Shown: one piece after another, positions 42,132 through 50,313 of the stretch
How the letters are laid out: each line of letters opens with the position of its first letter
Numbering within the stretch: position 1 is the first letter of the stretch
NCBI GenBank assembly: GCA_000503195.1
Contig: AYSC01000009.1
Coordinates: 43,576-107,575 of the forward strand
Length of the DNA stretch: 64,000 bases
Direction: 5' to 3'
Origin: Blastomonas sp. CACIA14H2
Lineage (GTDB): Bacteria; Pseudomonadota; Alphaproteobacteria; Sphingomonadales; Sphingomonadaceae
Position numbers and translations under genes: made by a program
Notes under the pieces: generated by a model
Database searches by the model: none
What the model was told of the DNA's origin: nothing
The model's input: the letters and a program-made list of their open reading frames with translations, nothing else

Positions 42132-42526
42132 GGCTGCTGCTCGACACCCATATCGCCTACTGGCTTGCGGTCGAGCGCGATGCCCTGACAGGCCACGAAC
42201 TGGCGGCACTGACTACTATCGATAACGAAATTCTGGTTTCCGCGATCGCAATCTGGGAATTGCGGCTGAAATGGAACAGCTTCCATGTGTCAGGCGCGCG
42301 CAAGGGGCCAGGCGATCCGACGCCGGTGCTTGGCGCCCTGAAGCGGATGGGTCTCGAAGTCATGCCGCTCGACGCCCAGACCGCCGCGACACCGCTCCTC
42401 GTGCCGATTGCGCACAAGGATCCGTTCGTCGAGCTTCTGCTGGTCCAGGCGCAGCAGAGCGGCGCTCGGCTGCTGACGCGCGACCGCACCCTGCTCGGCC
42501 ATCCGCTGGCCTATCAGCCGCAATAG
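42128..42526 (+). CDS. PIN domain (VapC-type) toxin with a substituted catalytic residue
   Basis: The 132-residue protein is a PIN-domain ribonuclease toxin starting from a TTG that overlaps the antitoxin stop. Acidic residues expected in the Mg-binding site are D6 ('LLLDTH'), E44 ('IAIWEL') and D119 ('LLTRD'). The third site, normally the second Asp of 'DPFD', is Val here (V101, codon 42428-42430) in 'HKDPFVELLLVQA'. This could weaken or abolish nuclease activity, unless D98 or E102 can replace it. The rest of the fold looks intact. Confidence 0.88.
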   Translation: MRLLLDTHIAYWLAVERDALTGHELAALTTIDNEILVSAIAIWELRLKWNSFHVSGARKGPGDPTPVLGALKRMGLEVMPLDAQTAATPLLVPIAHKDPFVELLLVQAQQSGARLLTRDRTLLGHPLAYQPQ

Positions 42527-42530
42527 ACGC

Positions 42531-43988
42531 TCAGCCCTTGTAGCCCTTGAGTTCCTCGCCGGTCAGCGTGACGATATGCAGCACGTTGGTCGATCCCGGC
42601 GTCCCGAACGGCACGCCCGCCAGCGCGATGATGCGGCCGCCGGCTTCGCCGAAGTGATGGCGCAGCGCCATGCGCTTGCCCTTGCCGATCATTTCCTCGA
42701 AACTCCCGATATCGCGGGTCACCACAGGATAGGCGCCCCAGAGCAGGCCCACGCGCCGCGCCGTCTCGCGCGATGGGGTGAGCACCATCACCGGCACCGA
42801 GGGGCGCTCGCGCGACACGCGCCGCGCGGTCGATCCGGACAGGGTGAAGCACACGATCGCGCTCACCCGCACCGTATTGGCGATCTCGCTGCACGCCGCC
42901 GACAGCGCATCCGCCGTGGTCGCATCGGGCAGCGTCTCGATGAAGTGCACCCGCGCGGCATAGCCGGGGTCGCTCTCGACCTGGGTCGCGATCCGGTCCA
43001 TCATGCCCACGGCGAGTTCGGGCCATTCGCCCGCTGCGGTTTCCGCCGATAGCATCACCGCATCGGCGCCGTCATAGACCGCATTGGCGACGTCCGACAC
43101 CTCGGCGCGGGTCGGCGACGGGCTGGTGATCATCGATTCGAGCATCTGCGTCGCGACGACTACCGGCTTGCCCGATCGGCGCGCGGTCTCGACGATGCGC
43201 TTCTGCATCACCGGCACCTCTTCGGGTGCCATCTCGACGCCGAGATCGCCGCGCGCGACCATCACCGCATCGGACAGTTCGATGATCGCATCGAGCGAGG
43301 CCAGCGCGGCGGGCTTCTCGATCTTGGCGATCAGCGCCGCGCGTCCTCCGATCAGGCTGCGCGCTTCTGCCACGTCATCGGGCCGCTGCACGAAGCTGAG
43401 CGCGATCCAGTCCGCCCCCATTTCAAGCGCAAAGGCCAGGTCGCGCCGGTCCTTCTCGGTCAGCGCCGCCATCGGTACCAGGCTGTCGGGGACGTTCAGC
43501 CCCTTGCGGTCGGAGATGAACCCGCCGACCTCGACCGAGCAGAGGATTTCGGCATCGCCGGGGCGCAGCACGCGCAGCACCATCTTGCCATCGTCGATCA
43601 GAAGCCGCTGACCCTTGCCAAGCGCCGCGAAAATCTCCTTGTGCGGTAGATACGCGCGCTGGTCGTTGCCGGGTTCAGGGTTCGAATCGAGCGTGAAATG
43701 CTGGCCGTGCTTGAGAAACGCCTTGCCGCCCTCGAACGTGCCGACGCGCAGCTTGGGGCCCTGCAGGTCGCACAGGATCGTGATCGGGCGCTGCAGCCTG
43801 GTCTCGATCTGGCGGATGGCGTTAATCGTCGCGGCGTGCGTCGCATGCTCGCCATGGCTCATGTTGACGCGAAAGGCGTCGGCCCCGGCGCGGAACAGCT
43901 TCTCGATCATTTCGGGGCTGTTGCTGGCAGGGCCCAGGGTCGCCAGAATCTTGACCTTGCGGCTGCGCTTGGCGATAGTCTTGCTCAT
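42531..43988 (-). CDS. pyk: Pyruvate kinase
   Basis: The 485-residue protein catalyses PEP plus ADP to pyruvate plus ATP at the end of glycolysis. It has 'KILATLGPASNSPEMIEKLF', 'FRVNMSHGEH', the active-site block 'IALSFVQRPDDV', 'LIAKIEKPAAL' with the catalytic lysine, 'VMVARGDLGVEM', and 'PVVVATQMLESMI'. The C-terminal regulatory domain is present. The start at 43988 gives the family N-terminus; an upstream ATG at 44036 is less likely. It converges on the PIN toxin gene with four bases between the stops. Confidence 0.96.
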   Translation of the reverse strand: MSKTIAKRSRKVKILATLGPASNSPEMIEKLFRAGADAFRVNMSHGEHATHAATINAIRQIETRLQRPITILCDLQGPKLRVGTFEGGKAFLKHGQHFTLDSNPEPGNDQRAYLPHKEIFAALGKGQRLLIDDGKMVLRVLRPGDAEILCSVEVGGFISDRKGLNVPDSLVPMAALTEKDRRDLAFALEMGADWIALSFVQRPDDVAEARSLIGGRAALIAKIEKPAALASLDAIIELSDAVMVARGDLGVEMAPEEVPVMQKRIVETARRSGKPVVVATQMLESMITSPSPTRAEVSDVANAVYDGADAVMLSAETAAGEWPELAVGMMDRIATQVESDPGYAARVHFIETLPDATTADALSAACSEIANTVRVSAIVCFTLSGSTARRVSRERPSVPVMVLTPSRETARRVGLLWGAYPVVTRDIGSFEEMIGKGKRMALRHHFGEAGGRIIALAGVPFGTPGSTNVLHIVTLTGEELKGYKG

Positions 43989-44101
43989 AGTCTTCCCTTG
44001 AACTGGTCTCAGCCGCGGACCTTTGCACGTCTCCACGGCGCATTCGGCTTCTGCTTAGGGCAGAGCGCCGCCAATCGCAAAACCCAACTGGAAAAAATGC
44101 C

Positions 44102-44425
44102 ATGACCGATGCCGTCCCTGCCCCGCCGATGGAAGTCGACATTCCCGACGAGGTCGCCGCCGCCGCCTTCCGCCGCCTCGTCGCGCATCTGCGCCATCGG
44201 CACGATGCCGAGAATATCGACCTGATGGGGCTCGCCGGATTCTGCCGCAACTGCCTGGCCGACTGGGTGATGGAGGCCGGCGGCGCGCCCGACCGCGATG
44301 CCGCGCGCAAGCTGATCTACGGCATGGACTTTGCCACGTGGAAATCGCGCTATCAGGGCGAGGCGAGCGACGAGCAGCTCGCCCGGATGAAGGAAAGCGT
44401 GGCGAAGAACGCTCACGCCCATTAA
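44102..44425 (+). CDS. DUF1244 domain protein
   Basis: The 107-residue protein matches DUF1244: 'AFRRLVAHLRHRHDAENIDL', 'AGFCRNCLADW' with two close cysteines, and 'YGMDFATWKSRYQGEAS'. A single structural study exists for this family, but its function is unknown. It is the first of a run of small genes in the same direction and is divergent from pyruvate kinase. Confidence 0.88.
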   Translation: MTDAVPAPPMEVDIPDEVAAAAFRRLVAHLRHRHDAENIDLMGLAGFCRNCLADWVMEAGGAPDRDAARKLIYGMDFATWKSRYQGEASDEQLARMKESVAKNAHAH

Positions 44426-44497
44426 GGGGGCGCTCCGATTGATTCCGTGCCGGGGATTCGCCCGGTGCTCCCACCCTTTTGCTGAAAGAATCTTGCG

Positions 44498-44740
44498 ATG
44501 AGCGAACCGATTGCCGCCGACGACCAGCTGCGCCTTTTCATCGAACGCATCGAGCGCCTTGAAGAAGAGCGCAAGGGCGTCGCCGACGACATCCGCGATA
44601 CCTATAACGAGGCCAAGTCGCAGGGCTATGACGCCAAGATCATGCGCCAGATCGTCCGCCTGCGGAAGATGGAGCCGCACGATCGCCAGGAAATGGAAGC
44701 GATCCTCGACACCTACAAGGCCGCTCTGGGCCTCGGCTGA
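44498..44740 (+). CDS. gapR: GapR family DNA-binding protein (DUF2312)
   Basis: The 80-residue protein is nearly all conserved with GapR: '[20 protein letters not shown]', '[16 protein letters not shown]' and '[19 protein letters not shown]'. In Caulobacter, GapR is an essential protein that binds overtwisted AT-rich DNA ahead of polymerases and stimulates topoisomerases. A similar chromosome-structuring role is expected here. It is followed after seven bases by a GNAT gene. Confidence 0.93.
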   Translation: MSEPIAADDQLRLFIERIERLEEERKGVADDIRDTYNEAKSQGYDAKIMRQIVRLRKMEPHDRQEMEAILDTYKAALGLG

Positions 44741-44747
44741 TTGCGCG

Positions 44748-45242
44748 ATGGCGGCGTTCGACATCCGCGACGGTCACCCCGACGACGGAGCCGCGATCGC
44801 CGCCATCTACGCCCCCCATGTCGAAAACAGCTGGGTCAGCTTCGAGACCGAAGCGCCCGATGCGGCCGAAATGTCGCGGCGGATCGCCGATTACGGCCAG
44901 TCGCACGCCTGGCTGGTGGCCGAACGGGACAACGAAATTCTGGGCTATGCCTATGCCAGCCCGCACCGCGCCCGCGCCGCCTATGCCACCTCTGCGGACA
45001 TTGCGATCTACATCGCTGATCATGCCCAGGGGCACGGCGTGGGCCGCGCGCTTTATACCGCCTTGTTCGATCGGCTGCGCGCGCGATCGATCCACGCCGT
45101 GTTCGCCGGCATCGCGCTTCCCAATCCCGCCAGCATCGCGCTGCACGAGGCGATGGGCATGGTGCCGGTCGGCATCTATCGCGAGGTCGGGTGGAAGCTG
45201 GGCGGCTGGCGCGACGTCGGCTGGTGGCAGCGGTTGCTATAA
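44748..45242 (+). CDS. GNAT N-acetyltransferase, phosphinothricin-acetyltransferase-like
   Basis: The 164-residue protein has the acetyl-CoA motif A 'IYIADHAQGHGVGRALYTAL' (Q/RxxGxG/A) and a C-terminal block 'GMVPVGIYREVGWKLGGWRDVGWWQ'. The latter is typical of phosphinothricin or methionine sulfoximine acetyltransferases of the Pat/YncA group. The substrate is a guess; many members acetylate amino-acid analogues. It lies seven bases after gapR. Confidence 0.9.
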   Translation: MAAFDIRDGHPDDGAAIAAIYAPHVENSWVSFETEAPDAAEMSRRIADYGQSHAWLVAERDNEILGYAYASPHRARAAYATSADIAIYIADHAQGHGVGRALYTALFDRLRARSIHAVFAGIALPNPASIALHEAMGMVPVGIYREVGWKLGGWRDVGWWQRLL

Positions 45243-45310
45243 GCCGCCCCGCTGGTGTAAAGGCCCGCTCCAGCACGTACATCCACCCATAAAGCAGGCA
45301 GAAATCCGCC

Positions 45311-46054
45311 ATGGCAGGCCATAGTAAATTCAAGAACATCATGCATCGCAAGGGCGCGCAGGACAAGAAGCGCTCGGCCATGTTCTCCAAGCTCAGCCGC
45401 GAAATCACCGTCGCAGCGAAGATGGGCCTGCCCGATCCGGACATGAACCCGCGCCTGCGCCTCGCGGTCAACGCCGCCAAGGCGCAGTCGATGCCCAAGG
45501 ACAATATCCAGCGCGCGATCGACAAGGCCGCGGCTGCCGGCGGCGAGGATTACGAGGAAATCCGCTACGAGGGCTATGGCCCCGGCGGCATCGCGCTGAT
45601 CGTCGAGGCGCTGACCGACAACCGCAACCGCACCGCGACCAATGTCCGCACCGCGTTCAGCAAGAATGGCGGCAATCTGGGCGCATCGGGCGCCGTCAGC
45701 CACGGCTTCGACCGCATGGGTTTGATCACCTATCCGGCCAGCGCGGGCGACGAGGAAAAGGTGCTCGAAGCCGCGATGGAAGCGGGCGCAGAGGACATCG
45801 AATCGACCGAGGACGGTCACGACATCTGGACCAGCATGGAAGACCTGCACGCCGTCGCCGGAGCCCTGGAAAAGACCCTGGGCGAAGCCGAGAGCGTCAA
45901 GCTCGCCTGGCGCCCGCAGGTCAAGGTCGATGTCGCGGAAGCCGATGCCCAGTCGCTGTTCAAGCTGATCGACGCGCTCGACGATGACGACGACGTGCAG
46001 ACCGTCTGGGGCAATTACGAAGTGTCGGACGCGGTGATGGAGAAGCTGGGTTAA
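45311..46054 (+). CDS. yebC: YebC/PmpR family protein
   Basis: The 247-residue protein starts with the family signature '[20 protein letters not shown]' and continues '[13 protein letters not shown]' and '[19 protein letters not shown]'. YebC proteins were long annotated as transcription factors; recent work links at least some to relief of ribosome stalling at proline motifs. Its position just upstream of the ruv genes is a widespread gene order in Gram-negatives. Here the two are separated by an inserted DUF559 unit. Confidence 0.95.
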   Translation: MAGHSKFKNIMHRKGAQDKKRSAMFSKLSREITVAAKMGLPDPDMNPRLRLAVNAAKAQSMPKDNIQRAIDKAAAAGGEDYEEIRYEGYGPGGIALIVEALTDNRNRTATNVRTAFSKNGGNLGASGAVSHGFDRMGLITYPASAGDEEKVLEAAMEAGAEDIESTEDGHDIWTSMEDLHAVAGALEKTLGEAESVKLAWRPQVKVDVAEADAQSLFKLIDALDDDDDVQTVWGNYEVSDAVMEKLG

Positions 46055-46065
46055 ACAAACAGAAA

Positions 46066-46098
46066 GCCCCTCTCCTTCAGGGGAGGGGTTGGGTGGGG
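46066..46098. repeat. Left 33-bp inverted repeat of the DUF559 unit
   Basis: This 33-base repeat matches the reverse complement of 46465-46497 with one mismatch. It contains a CCCCTCTCC/GGGGAGGGG hairpin and then GTTGGGTGGGG. It ends one base before the DUF559 start codon, so it also supplies that gene's purine-rich ribosome binding region. Confidence 0.92.
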
Positions 46099-46099
46099 A

Positions 46100-46486
46100 A
46101 TGCCGGATCAAGCGAAACTGGCTGGCTATGCACGCGAACTGCGCAACCACCCGACGCCTCTGGAGATCATCCTCTGGCAGCATCTCAAAGGCTCCCAACT
46201 CGGCGGGTACAAGTTTCGCCGTCAGAGCGTCATCGGCCCGTTCATCTGCGATTTCCTCTGTCCATCCAAAGGCTTGGTCATCGAAGTCGATGGCGACACG
46301 CACGAGACCGAAAGAGACAGGCAGCGCGACGAGCAGCTCGCGCAGCTAGGCTTCACGACCATGCGTTTCACCAATTACGAGGTCGGCCAGTGCACCGAGG
46401 CGGTGCTCGAAATGATTCTCGAGAAACTCAACTCTCTGCCTGACCGATGGGACGGCTATGCCCGCCCCACCCAACCCCTCCCCTGA
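46100..46486 (+). CDS. DUF559 endonuclease-like protein within an inverted-repeat unit
   Basis: The 128-residue protein belongs to the DUF559 group, related to the very-short-patch-repair nuclease fold. 'HPTPLEIILWQHLKGSQLGG', 'KFRRQSVIGPFICDFLCPSK' and 'GLVIEVDGDTHE' give the expected D...ExD core (D in 'CDF', E and D in 'EVDGD'). The last residues ('PTQPLP') and the UGA stop are encoded inside the right inverted repeat, and the start lies one base after the left repeat. The gene thus fills the space between the repeats exactly. DUF559 proteins have no well-defined substrate. It sits between yebC and ruvC. Confidence 0.88.
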   Translation: MPDQAKLAGYARELRNHPTPLEIILWQHLKGSQLGGYKFRRQSVIGPFICDFLCPSKGLVIEVDGDTHETERDRQRDEQLAQLGFTTMRFTNYEVGQCTEAVLEMILEKLNSLPDRWDGYARPTQPLP

Positions 46487-46497
46487 AGGGGAGGGGC
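46465..46497. repeat. Right 33-bp inverted repeat of the DUF559 unit
   Basis: This is the mirror of 46066-46098 with one mismatch. It contains the last codons and the stop of the DUF559 gene (stop at 46484-46486), and its hairpin ends 11 bases before the ruvC start. Confidence 0.92.
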
Positions 46498-46507
46498 TCT
46501 CAAGGCC

Positions 46508-46993
46508 ATGACCATCATCCTCGGCATCGATCCCGGGCTCGGCACCACCGGATGGGGCGTGATCCGCTATCAGGGCAATCGGCTGAGCCATATCGCCAAC
46601 GGGCAGATCAGGACCAACGCCAAGGCCCCCCTGCCCTCGCGGCTGCTCGAGCTCGATACCGCGGTCGCCGCGATCGTCACCGACTATCGACCCGATGCAG
46701 CGGCGATCGAGGAAATCTACGTCAACAAGAACCCGCAGACGACGCTCAAGCTCGTCCAGGCGCGCGGGGGCCTGTTGCTGAGCCTCGCGCGCGCGGGCCT
46801 GAGCGTCGGCGAATATGCGCCGCGGCTGATCAAGAAGGCGATCGTCGGTACCGGCGCGGCCGAAAAGGTGCAGATCGACGCGATGGTCCAGCGGCTGCTG
46901 CCTGGCGTGCAGATCGCAGGGCCCGACGCGGCCGATGCGCTCGCGGTCGCGATCACCCATGCGCATCTGGCGGGCTTCGAGAAACTGCGCTAG
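46508..46993 (+). CDS. ruvC: Holliday junction resolvase RuvC
   Basis: The 161-residue nuclease cuts Holliday junctions together with RuvAB. The RNase H-like core is complete: D8 in '[15 protein letters not shown]', Glu in '[18 protein letters not shown]', and the pair of aspartates in '[16 protein letters not shown]'. The ribosome binding site (AAGG) is close to the right DUF559 repeat. It is followed by a repeat-rich gap and ruvA. Confidence 0.96.
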   Translation: MTIILGIDPGLGTTGWGVIRYQGNRLSHIANGQIRTNAKAPLPSRLLELDTAVAAIVTDYRPDAAAIEEIYVNKNPQTTLKLVQARGGLLLSLARAGLSVGEYAPRLIKKAIVGTGAAEKVQIDAMVQRLLPGVQIAGPDAADALAVAITHAHLAGFEKLR

Positions 46994-47001
46994 GGCACTC
47001 A

Positions 47002-47144
47002 TCTCCCTCGACGGGAGAGGATAGCGAAGCTTGCCGCGCAGGCGGCTAGCGCAGCTTGGAGAGGGTGGAGCGCCCCCTCACCCAGCTCCGACTAGGGCGC
47101 GAGCGCCCAAGTCTGCGCAACCCTCTCCCGCGGAGGGGAGAGGG
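47002..47144. repeat. Hairpin repeats between ruvC and ruvA
   Basis: Three related GC-rich pieces fill this gap: TCTCCCTCGACGGGAGAGGA (47002-47021), a GGAGAGGGTGGAGCGCCCCC stretch (about 47058-47083) and CCCTCTCCCGCGGAGGGGAG (from 47121). The outer two are of the same family as the repeats at 9083 and 26842. The last piece ends with AGGGA and lies 11 bases before the ruvA start, so it supplies the ribosome binding site. No gene is present. Confidence 0.72.
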
Positions 47145-47155
47145 AATGAAGCAGA

Positions 47156-47755
47156 ATGATCGCCAAGCTTACCGGATTGCTGGACAGCACCGCGCATGAC
47201 CATGCGATAATCGACGTGGGCGGCGTCGGCTATCTCGTGTTCGCCTCGTCGCGCACCCTGTCGAACCTCGGCGCGAGCGGCGAGAAAGTGGTGCTGCACA
47301 CCGAGATGCAGGTGAGCGAGACCGACATGCGGCTGATCGGCTTCGCCTCGGCCAGCGAGCGCAATGGTTTCCGCCTGCTCACCAGCGTGCAGGGCGTGGG
47401 ATCGAAGGTGGCGCTCGCCATCCTCTCCGCGCTCAACCCCGAGGAACTGGCACGCGCGGTGGCGCAGGGCGACAAGGCAATGATCGCGCGCGCGCAGGGC
47501 GTCGGCCCCAAGCTGGCGGTGCGCATCTGCAACGAACTCAAGGACAAGATGGGCGTGATCGCGCTCGGCCCCGGCGGCATGGGCGCGCCCGTCCCGGTCG
47601 GCAGCCACGCCGCCGATGCCGTCTCCGCGCTTCAGAACCTGGGCTTCAAACCCGCCGAAGCCGCCCGCGCGGTAGCGGAAGCGGAAGGCGAACTGGGTGA
47701 AGGGGCCAGCCTGGACGCGCTGGTGCGACTGGCGCTGAAGAAGGCGGCGCGCTAG
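47156..47755 (+). CDS. ruvA: Holliday junction branch migration protein RuvA
   Basis: The 199-residue protein binds four-way junctions as a tetramer and loads RuvB. It has domain I '[20 protein letters not shown]', helix-hairpin-helix blocks '[21 protein letters not shown]' and '[17 protein letters not shown]', and the RuvB-binding domain III at the C-terminus ('[20 protein letters not shown]'). It is separated from ruvB by a HicBA module. Confidence 0.96.
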   Translation: MIAKLTGLLDSTAHDHAIIDVGGVGYLVFASSRTLSNLGASGEKVVLHTEMQVSETDMRLIGFASASERNGFRLLTSVQGVGSKVALAILSALNPEELARAVAQGDKAMIARAQGVGPKLAVRICNELKDKMGVIALGPGGMGAPVPVGSHAADAVSALQNLGFKPAEAARAVAEAEGELGEGASLDALVRLALKKAAR

Positions 47756-47784
47756 GATGCGCGCAGCTTAACAAGGACCAAGCC

Positions 47785-47991
47785 ATGCAGGTGACCGCCA
47801 TTCTGACACATGCCGAAGAAGGTGGCTTTGTCGCCTTCAATCCGGAAACGGGTACTACCAGCCAGGGAGATACTCTGGATGACGCCATTGCCAATCTGCG
47901 CGAGGCGGTGGAAATCTATCTGGAAGAGTTTCCGATGAAACTGACGGGCGCACCTCTGATCACGACCTTCGCCGTGCAGGAACATGCCTAA
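47785..47991 (+). CDS. hicB: HicB-family antitoxin, short form
   Basis: The 68-residue protein has the HicB partial RNase H-like fold: 'VTAILTHAEEGGFVAFNPET', 'TSQGDTLDDAIANLREAVEIYLEE'. It lacks the extra C-terminal helix-turn-helix or ribbon-helix-helix found in longer HicB proteins, so it may not bind DNA itself. It overlaps the toxin gene by eight bases. The order hicB-hicA is the reverse of the classical one but is common among short-form pairs. Confidence 0.88.
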   Translation: MQVTAILTHAEEGGFVAFNPETGTTSQGDTLDDAIANLREAVEIYLEEFPMKLTGAPLITTFAVQEHA

Positions 47992-48202
47992 GCTGCCGGT
48001 TCTGTCCGGTCAGGATATCGTCAAGGCTCTGGAGCGGCTAGGGTTTGAGGCCATCAGGCAACGGGGCAGCCACGTCGTCATGAGACGTGGGAGCCAAGGA
48101 ACGGTCGTACCGCTCCACAAGGAAGTGAAGACCGGCACGCTGGCAGGCATCATCCGCCAGGCCGAATTGTCGCACGATGAATTTATCAAGGCTATCAAGT
48201 GA
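47984..48202 (+). CDS. hicA: HicA-family mRNA interferase toxin
   Basis: The 72-residue protein has the double-stranded-RNA-binding-like HicA fold: '[28 protein letters not shown]' with catalytic H30 in 'GSH', then '[19 protein letters not shown]'. HicA cleaves mRNA independently of the ribosome. Its stop codon overlaps the GTG start of ruvB by four bases, so toxin and RuvB translation are probably coupled. The active-site histidine is present, so the toxin should be functional. Confidence 0.9.
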   Translation: MPKLPVLSGQDIVKALERLGFEAIRQRGSHVVMRRGSQGTVVPLHKEVKTGTLAGIIRQAELSHDEFIKAIK

Positions 48203-49221
48203 CCACAGACCGCCTTCTCACCCCCGACCGCATCCCTGAAGACCAGGATGCGGCTTTGCGCCCAAAGACTCTGGGCGAGTTCATCGGCCAGGCAGCGGCA
48301 CGCGACAATCTGCGCGTGTTCATCGAGGCGGCGCGGAGCCGGTCGGAGGCGCTCGATCATGTGCTGCTGTTCGGCCCGCCGGGGCTGGGCAAGACCACGC
48401 TGGCGCAGATCATCGCGCGCGAAATGGGCGTGGGCTTTCGCGCGACCTCGGGCCCGGTGATCGCTAAATCGGGCGATCTGGCCGCCTTGCTCACAAATCT
48501 CGAGGAAGGCGATGTGCTGTTCATCGATGAAATTCACCGGCTCAATCCGGTAGTCGAGGAAGTGCTGTATCCCGCGATGGAGGACCGCGCGCTCGATCTG
48601 ATCATCGGCGAAGGTCCAAGCGCGCGCAGCGTGCGGATCGACCTGCCCGCCTTCACCCTGATCGGCGCGACCACGCGCCAAGGGCTGCTCACCACGCCGC
48701 TGCGCGACCGCTTCGGCATTCCGGTCCGGCTCAATTTCTACACCGTCGAGGAGCTGGAACTGGTGGTCAGCCGCGCGGCGCGGTTGCTGGGCCTGTCGAT
48801 CGCCAGGGACGGCGCGACCGAGATCGCCCGGCGCGCGCGTGGCACCCCGCGCGTGGCGGGACGGCTGCTGCGCCGCGTGCGCGATTTCGCCAATGTCGCG
48901 GGCCATGCGACGGTCAACGCCGCTGCGGCCGATGCTGCCCTCACCCGGCTCGAGGTCGACAGCCTGGGGCTCGACGCGATGGACCGGCGCTATCTGATGA
49001 TGATCGCGGACATCTATCGCGGCGGTCCTGTCGGCGTCGAGACGCTGGCGGCGGGGCTGTCCGAACCGCGCGACACCATCGAGGACGTGATCGAGCCCTA
49101 TCTGATCCAGCTCGGCCTGATAGCGCGTACCGCCCGCGGCCGCTGCCTCAATGCGCGCGGCTGGAAGCATCTGGGGCTCAACCCGCCCGAAGGATCGCAG
49201 GAAGGCCTGTTCGACCTGTAG
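48199..49221 (+). CDS. ruvB: Holliday junction branch migration ATPase RuvB
   Basis: The 340-residue AAA+ motor drives branch migration with RuvA. '[11 protein letters not shown]', Walker A '[13 protein letters not shown]', Walker B '[10 protein letters not shown]', '[19 protein letters not shown]' (sensor 1 and arginine finger region), and the winged-helix C-terminus '[19 protein letters not shown]' are all present. The start is a GTG that overlaps the hicA stop codon. No separate ribosome binding site was identified, so its translation may depend on the upstream toxin gene. Confidence 0.96.
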   Translation: MTTDRLLTPDRIPEDQDAALRPKTLGEFIGQAAARDNLRVFIEAARSRSEALDHVLLFGPPGLGKTTLAQIIAREMGVGFRATSGPVIAKSGDLAALLTNLEEGDVLFIDEIHRLNPVVEEVLYPAMEDRALDLIIGEGPSARSVRIDLPAFTLIGATTRQGLLTTPLRDRFGIPVRLNFYTVEELELVVSRAARLLGLSIARDGATEIARRARGTPRVAGRLLRRVRDFANVAGHATVNAAAADAALTRLEVDSLGLDAMDRRYLMMIADIYRGGPVGVETLAAGLSEPRDTIEDVIEPYLIQLGLIARTARGRCLNARGWKHLGLNPPEGSQEGLFDL

Positions 49222-49224
49222 CGG

Positions 49225-50313
49225 TTATTCCGCCGGAACCGTCACGCCGCTGCCGTAGCGCCGCGCGGTGCGGTTGCGGCGGAACCAGAAGCTCCACACC
49301 GCGAGCGATCCCAGCAGGCTCAGCGCCAGCCCGACCAGCGTCATCACCAGCTTGTAGGCCAGCCCGCCCACCTTGGCCGCGTGCAGCGGGTAGAAGGTGT
49401 TGAACGCCTGCGCCGCGCCAGGCAGGGTCAACGCATCGCGCGCTTCGATCAGTTCGCCGGTATCGGGCGCGAACCACAGAGTCGTGCGGCCGTTGGGCAG
49501 CCATTCCTCGGCCTGCTTCATGCGCAGCGTGATCGGCTTGCCGGGCTCCTTCGGCAGGCTGAGGATGCGGATCTCCGCATCGGGGAAACGCTCGCGCGCC
49601 GTCCTGATCATGCGCGCCCAATCGGGTTTGTCGGCGAGCGCGCCGACCTGCGCCTCGGGGGCCTTGAAAGAAGCCTCGATGGTCGCGGGCGCCGATAGCC
49701 CCAGCACTAGCGCGCTGACCGGGCGGAAGATCATCGTCGTGCCGGTGAACATCACCAGCAGCAGGAACGGCGCGAACACGATGCCCAGATCGCGATGATG
49801 CCGCAGGATCGCCGGGCGGCTCAGGCGCTTGGGCAGCAGGCGAAACGCGAAGGTTCTCCGCGTGCGCCACCATAGGACCGTGCCGCTGATCACGAAGAAC
49901 AGGCCGCAAAGCCCGGCTATACCGCCGACGATCTCGCCGGTCTCGCCCGCCAGCAGATGGTGGTGCAGATCGAACAGGAACAGCTCGGGCCGCTGCCAAG
50001 GATCGTCCCAGCGCGTGACGATATTGCCCGCCTGGTCGGCATAGGCCCCCGCTTCCTTGCCGAAGGACAGCCGGTCGAGCCCCAAACTGTCGGTCGCAAA
50101 GACGATACTGCTCGGCCGCGCCGCCGGATCGGCCATCATCTGCTCGGTCGCCGCGATGATCGCGGGCGTATCCTGGACCTGTTCGTCGCTGGCATGCGGC
50201 AGCATGACCCACGCATCGCGGTGGATCAGGATCGTCCCGCTCAGCCCCAGTAGCAGCAGCACCAGGCCGACCAGCCCGCCCGTCCAGCGGTGCAGCAGGT
50301 CGAGCGTTTTCAT
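49225..50313 (-). CDS. PepSY domain-containing membrane protein
   Basis: The 362-residue protein has four to five membrane spans. 'LLHRWTGGLVGLVLLLLGLSGTILIHRDAW' at the N-terminus and 'GLCGLFFVISGTVLWWRTRRTF' are typical of the PepSY-TM group. Large periplasmic PepSY regions lie between spans. Such proteins often sit with TonB-dependent siderophore receptors and some act as ferric-siderophore reductases. Its start overlaps the stop of the receptor gene by one base (TGATG), so it is co-translated with the receptor. It converges on ruvB. Confidence 0.92.
   Translation of the reverse strand: MKTLDLLHRWTGGLVGLVLLLLGLSGTILIHRDAWVMLPHASDEQVQDTPAIIAATEQMMADPAARPSSIVFATDSLGLDRLSFGKEAGAYADQAGNIVTRWDDPWQRPELFLFDLHHHLLAGETGEIVGGIAGLCGLFFVISGTVLWWRTRRTFAFRLLPKRLSRPAILRHHRDLGIVFAPFLLLVMFTGTTMIFRPVSALVLGLSAPATIEASFKAPEAQVGALADKPDWARMIRTARERFPDAEIRILSLPKEPGKPITLRMKQAEEWLPNGRTTLWFAPDTGELIEARDALTLPGAAQAFNTFYPLHAAKVGGLAYKLVMTLVGLALSLLGSLAVWSFWFRRNRTARRYGSGVTVPAE

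Noticed and set aside
47058..47144. The repeats between ruvC and ruvA as the remains of a second DUF559 gene
   Set aside because: No DUF559-like codons could be read in the short spacers in any frame.
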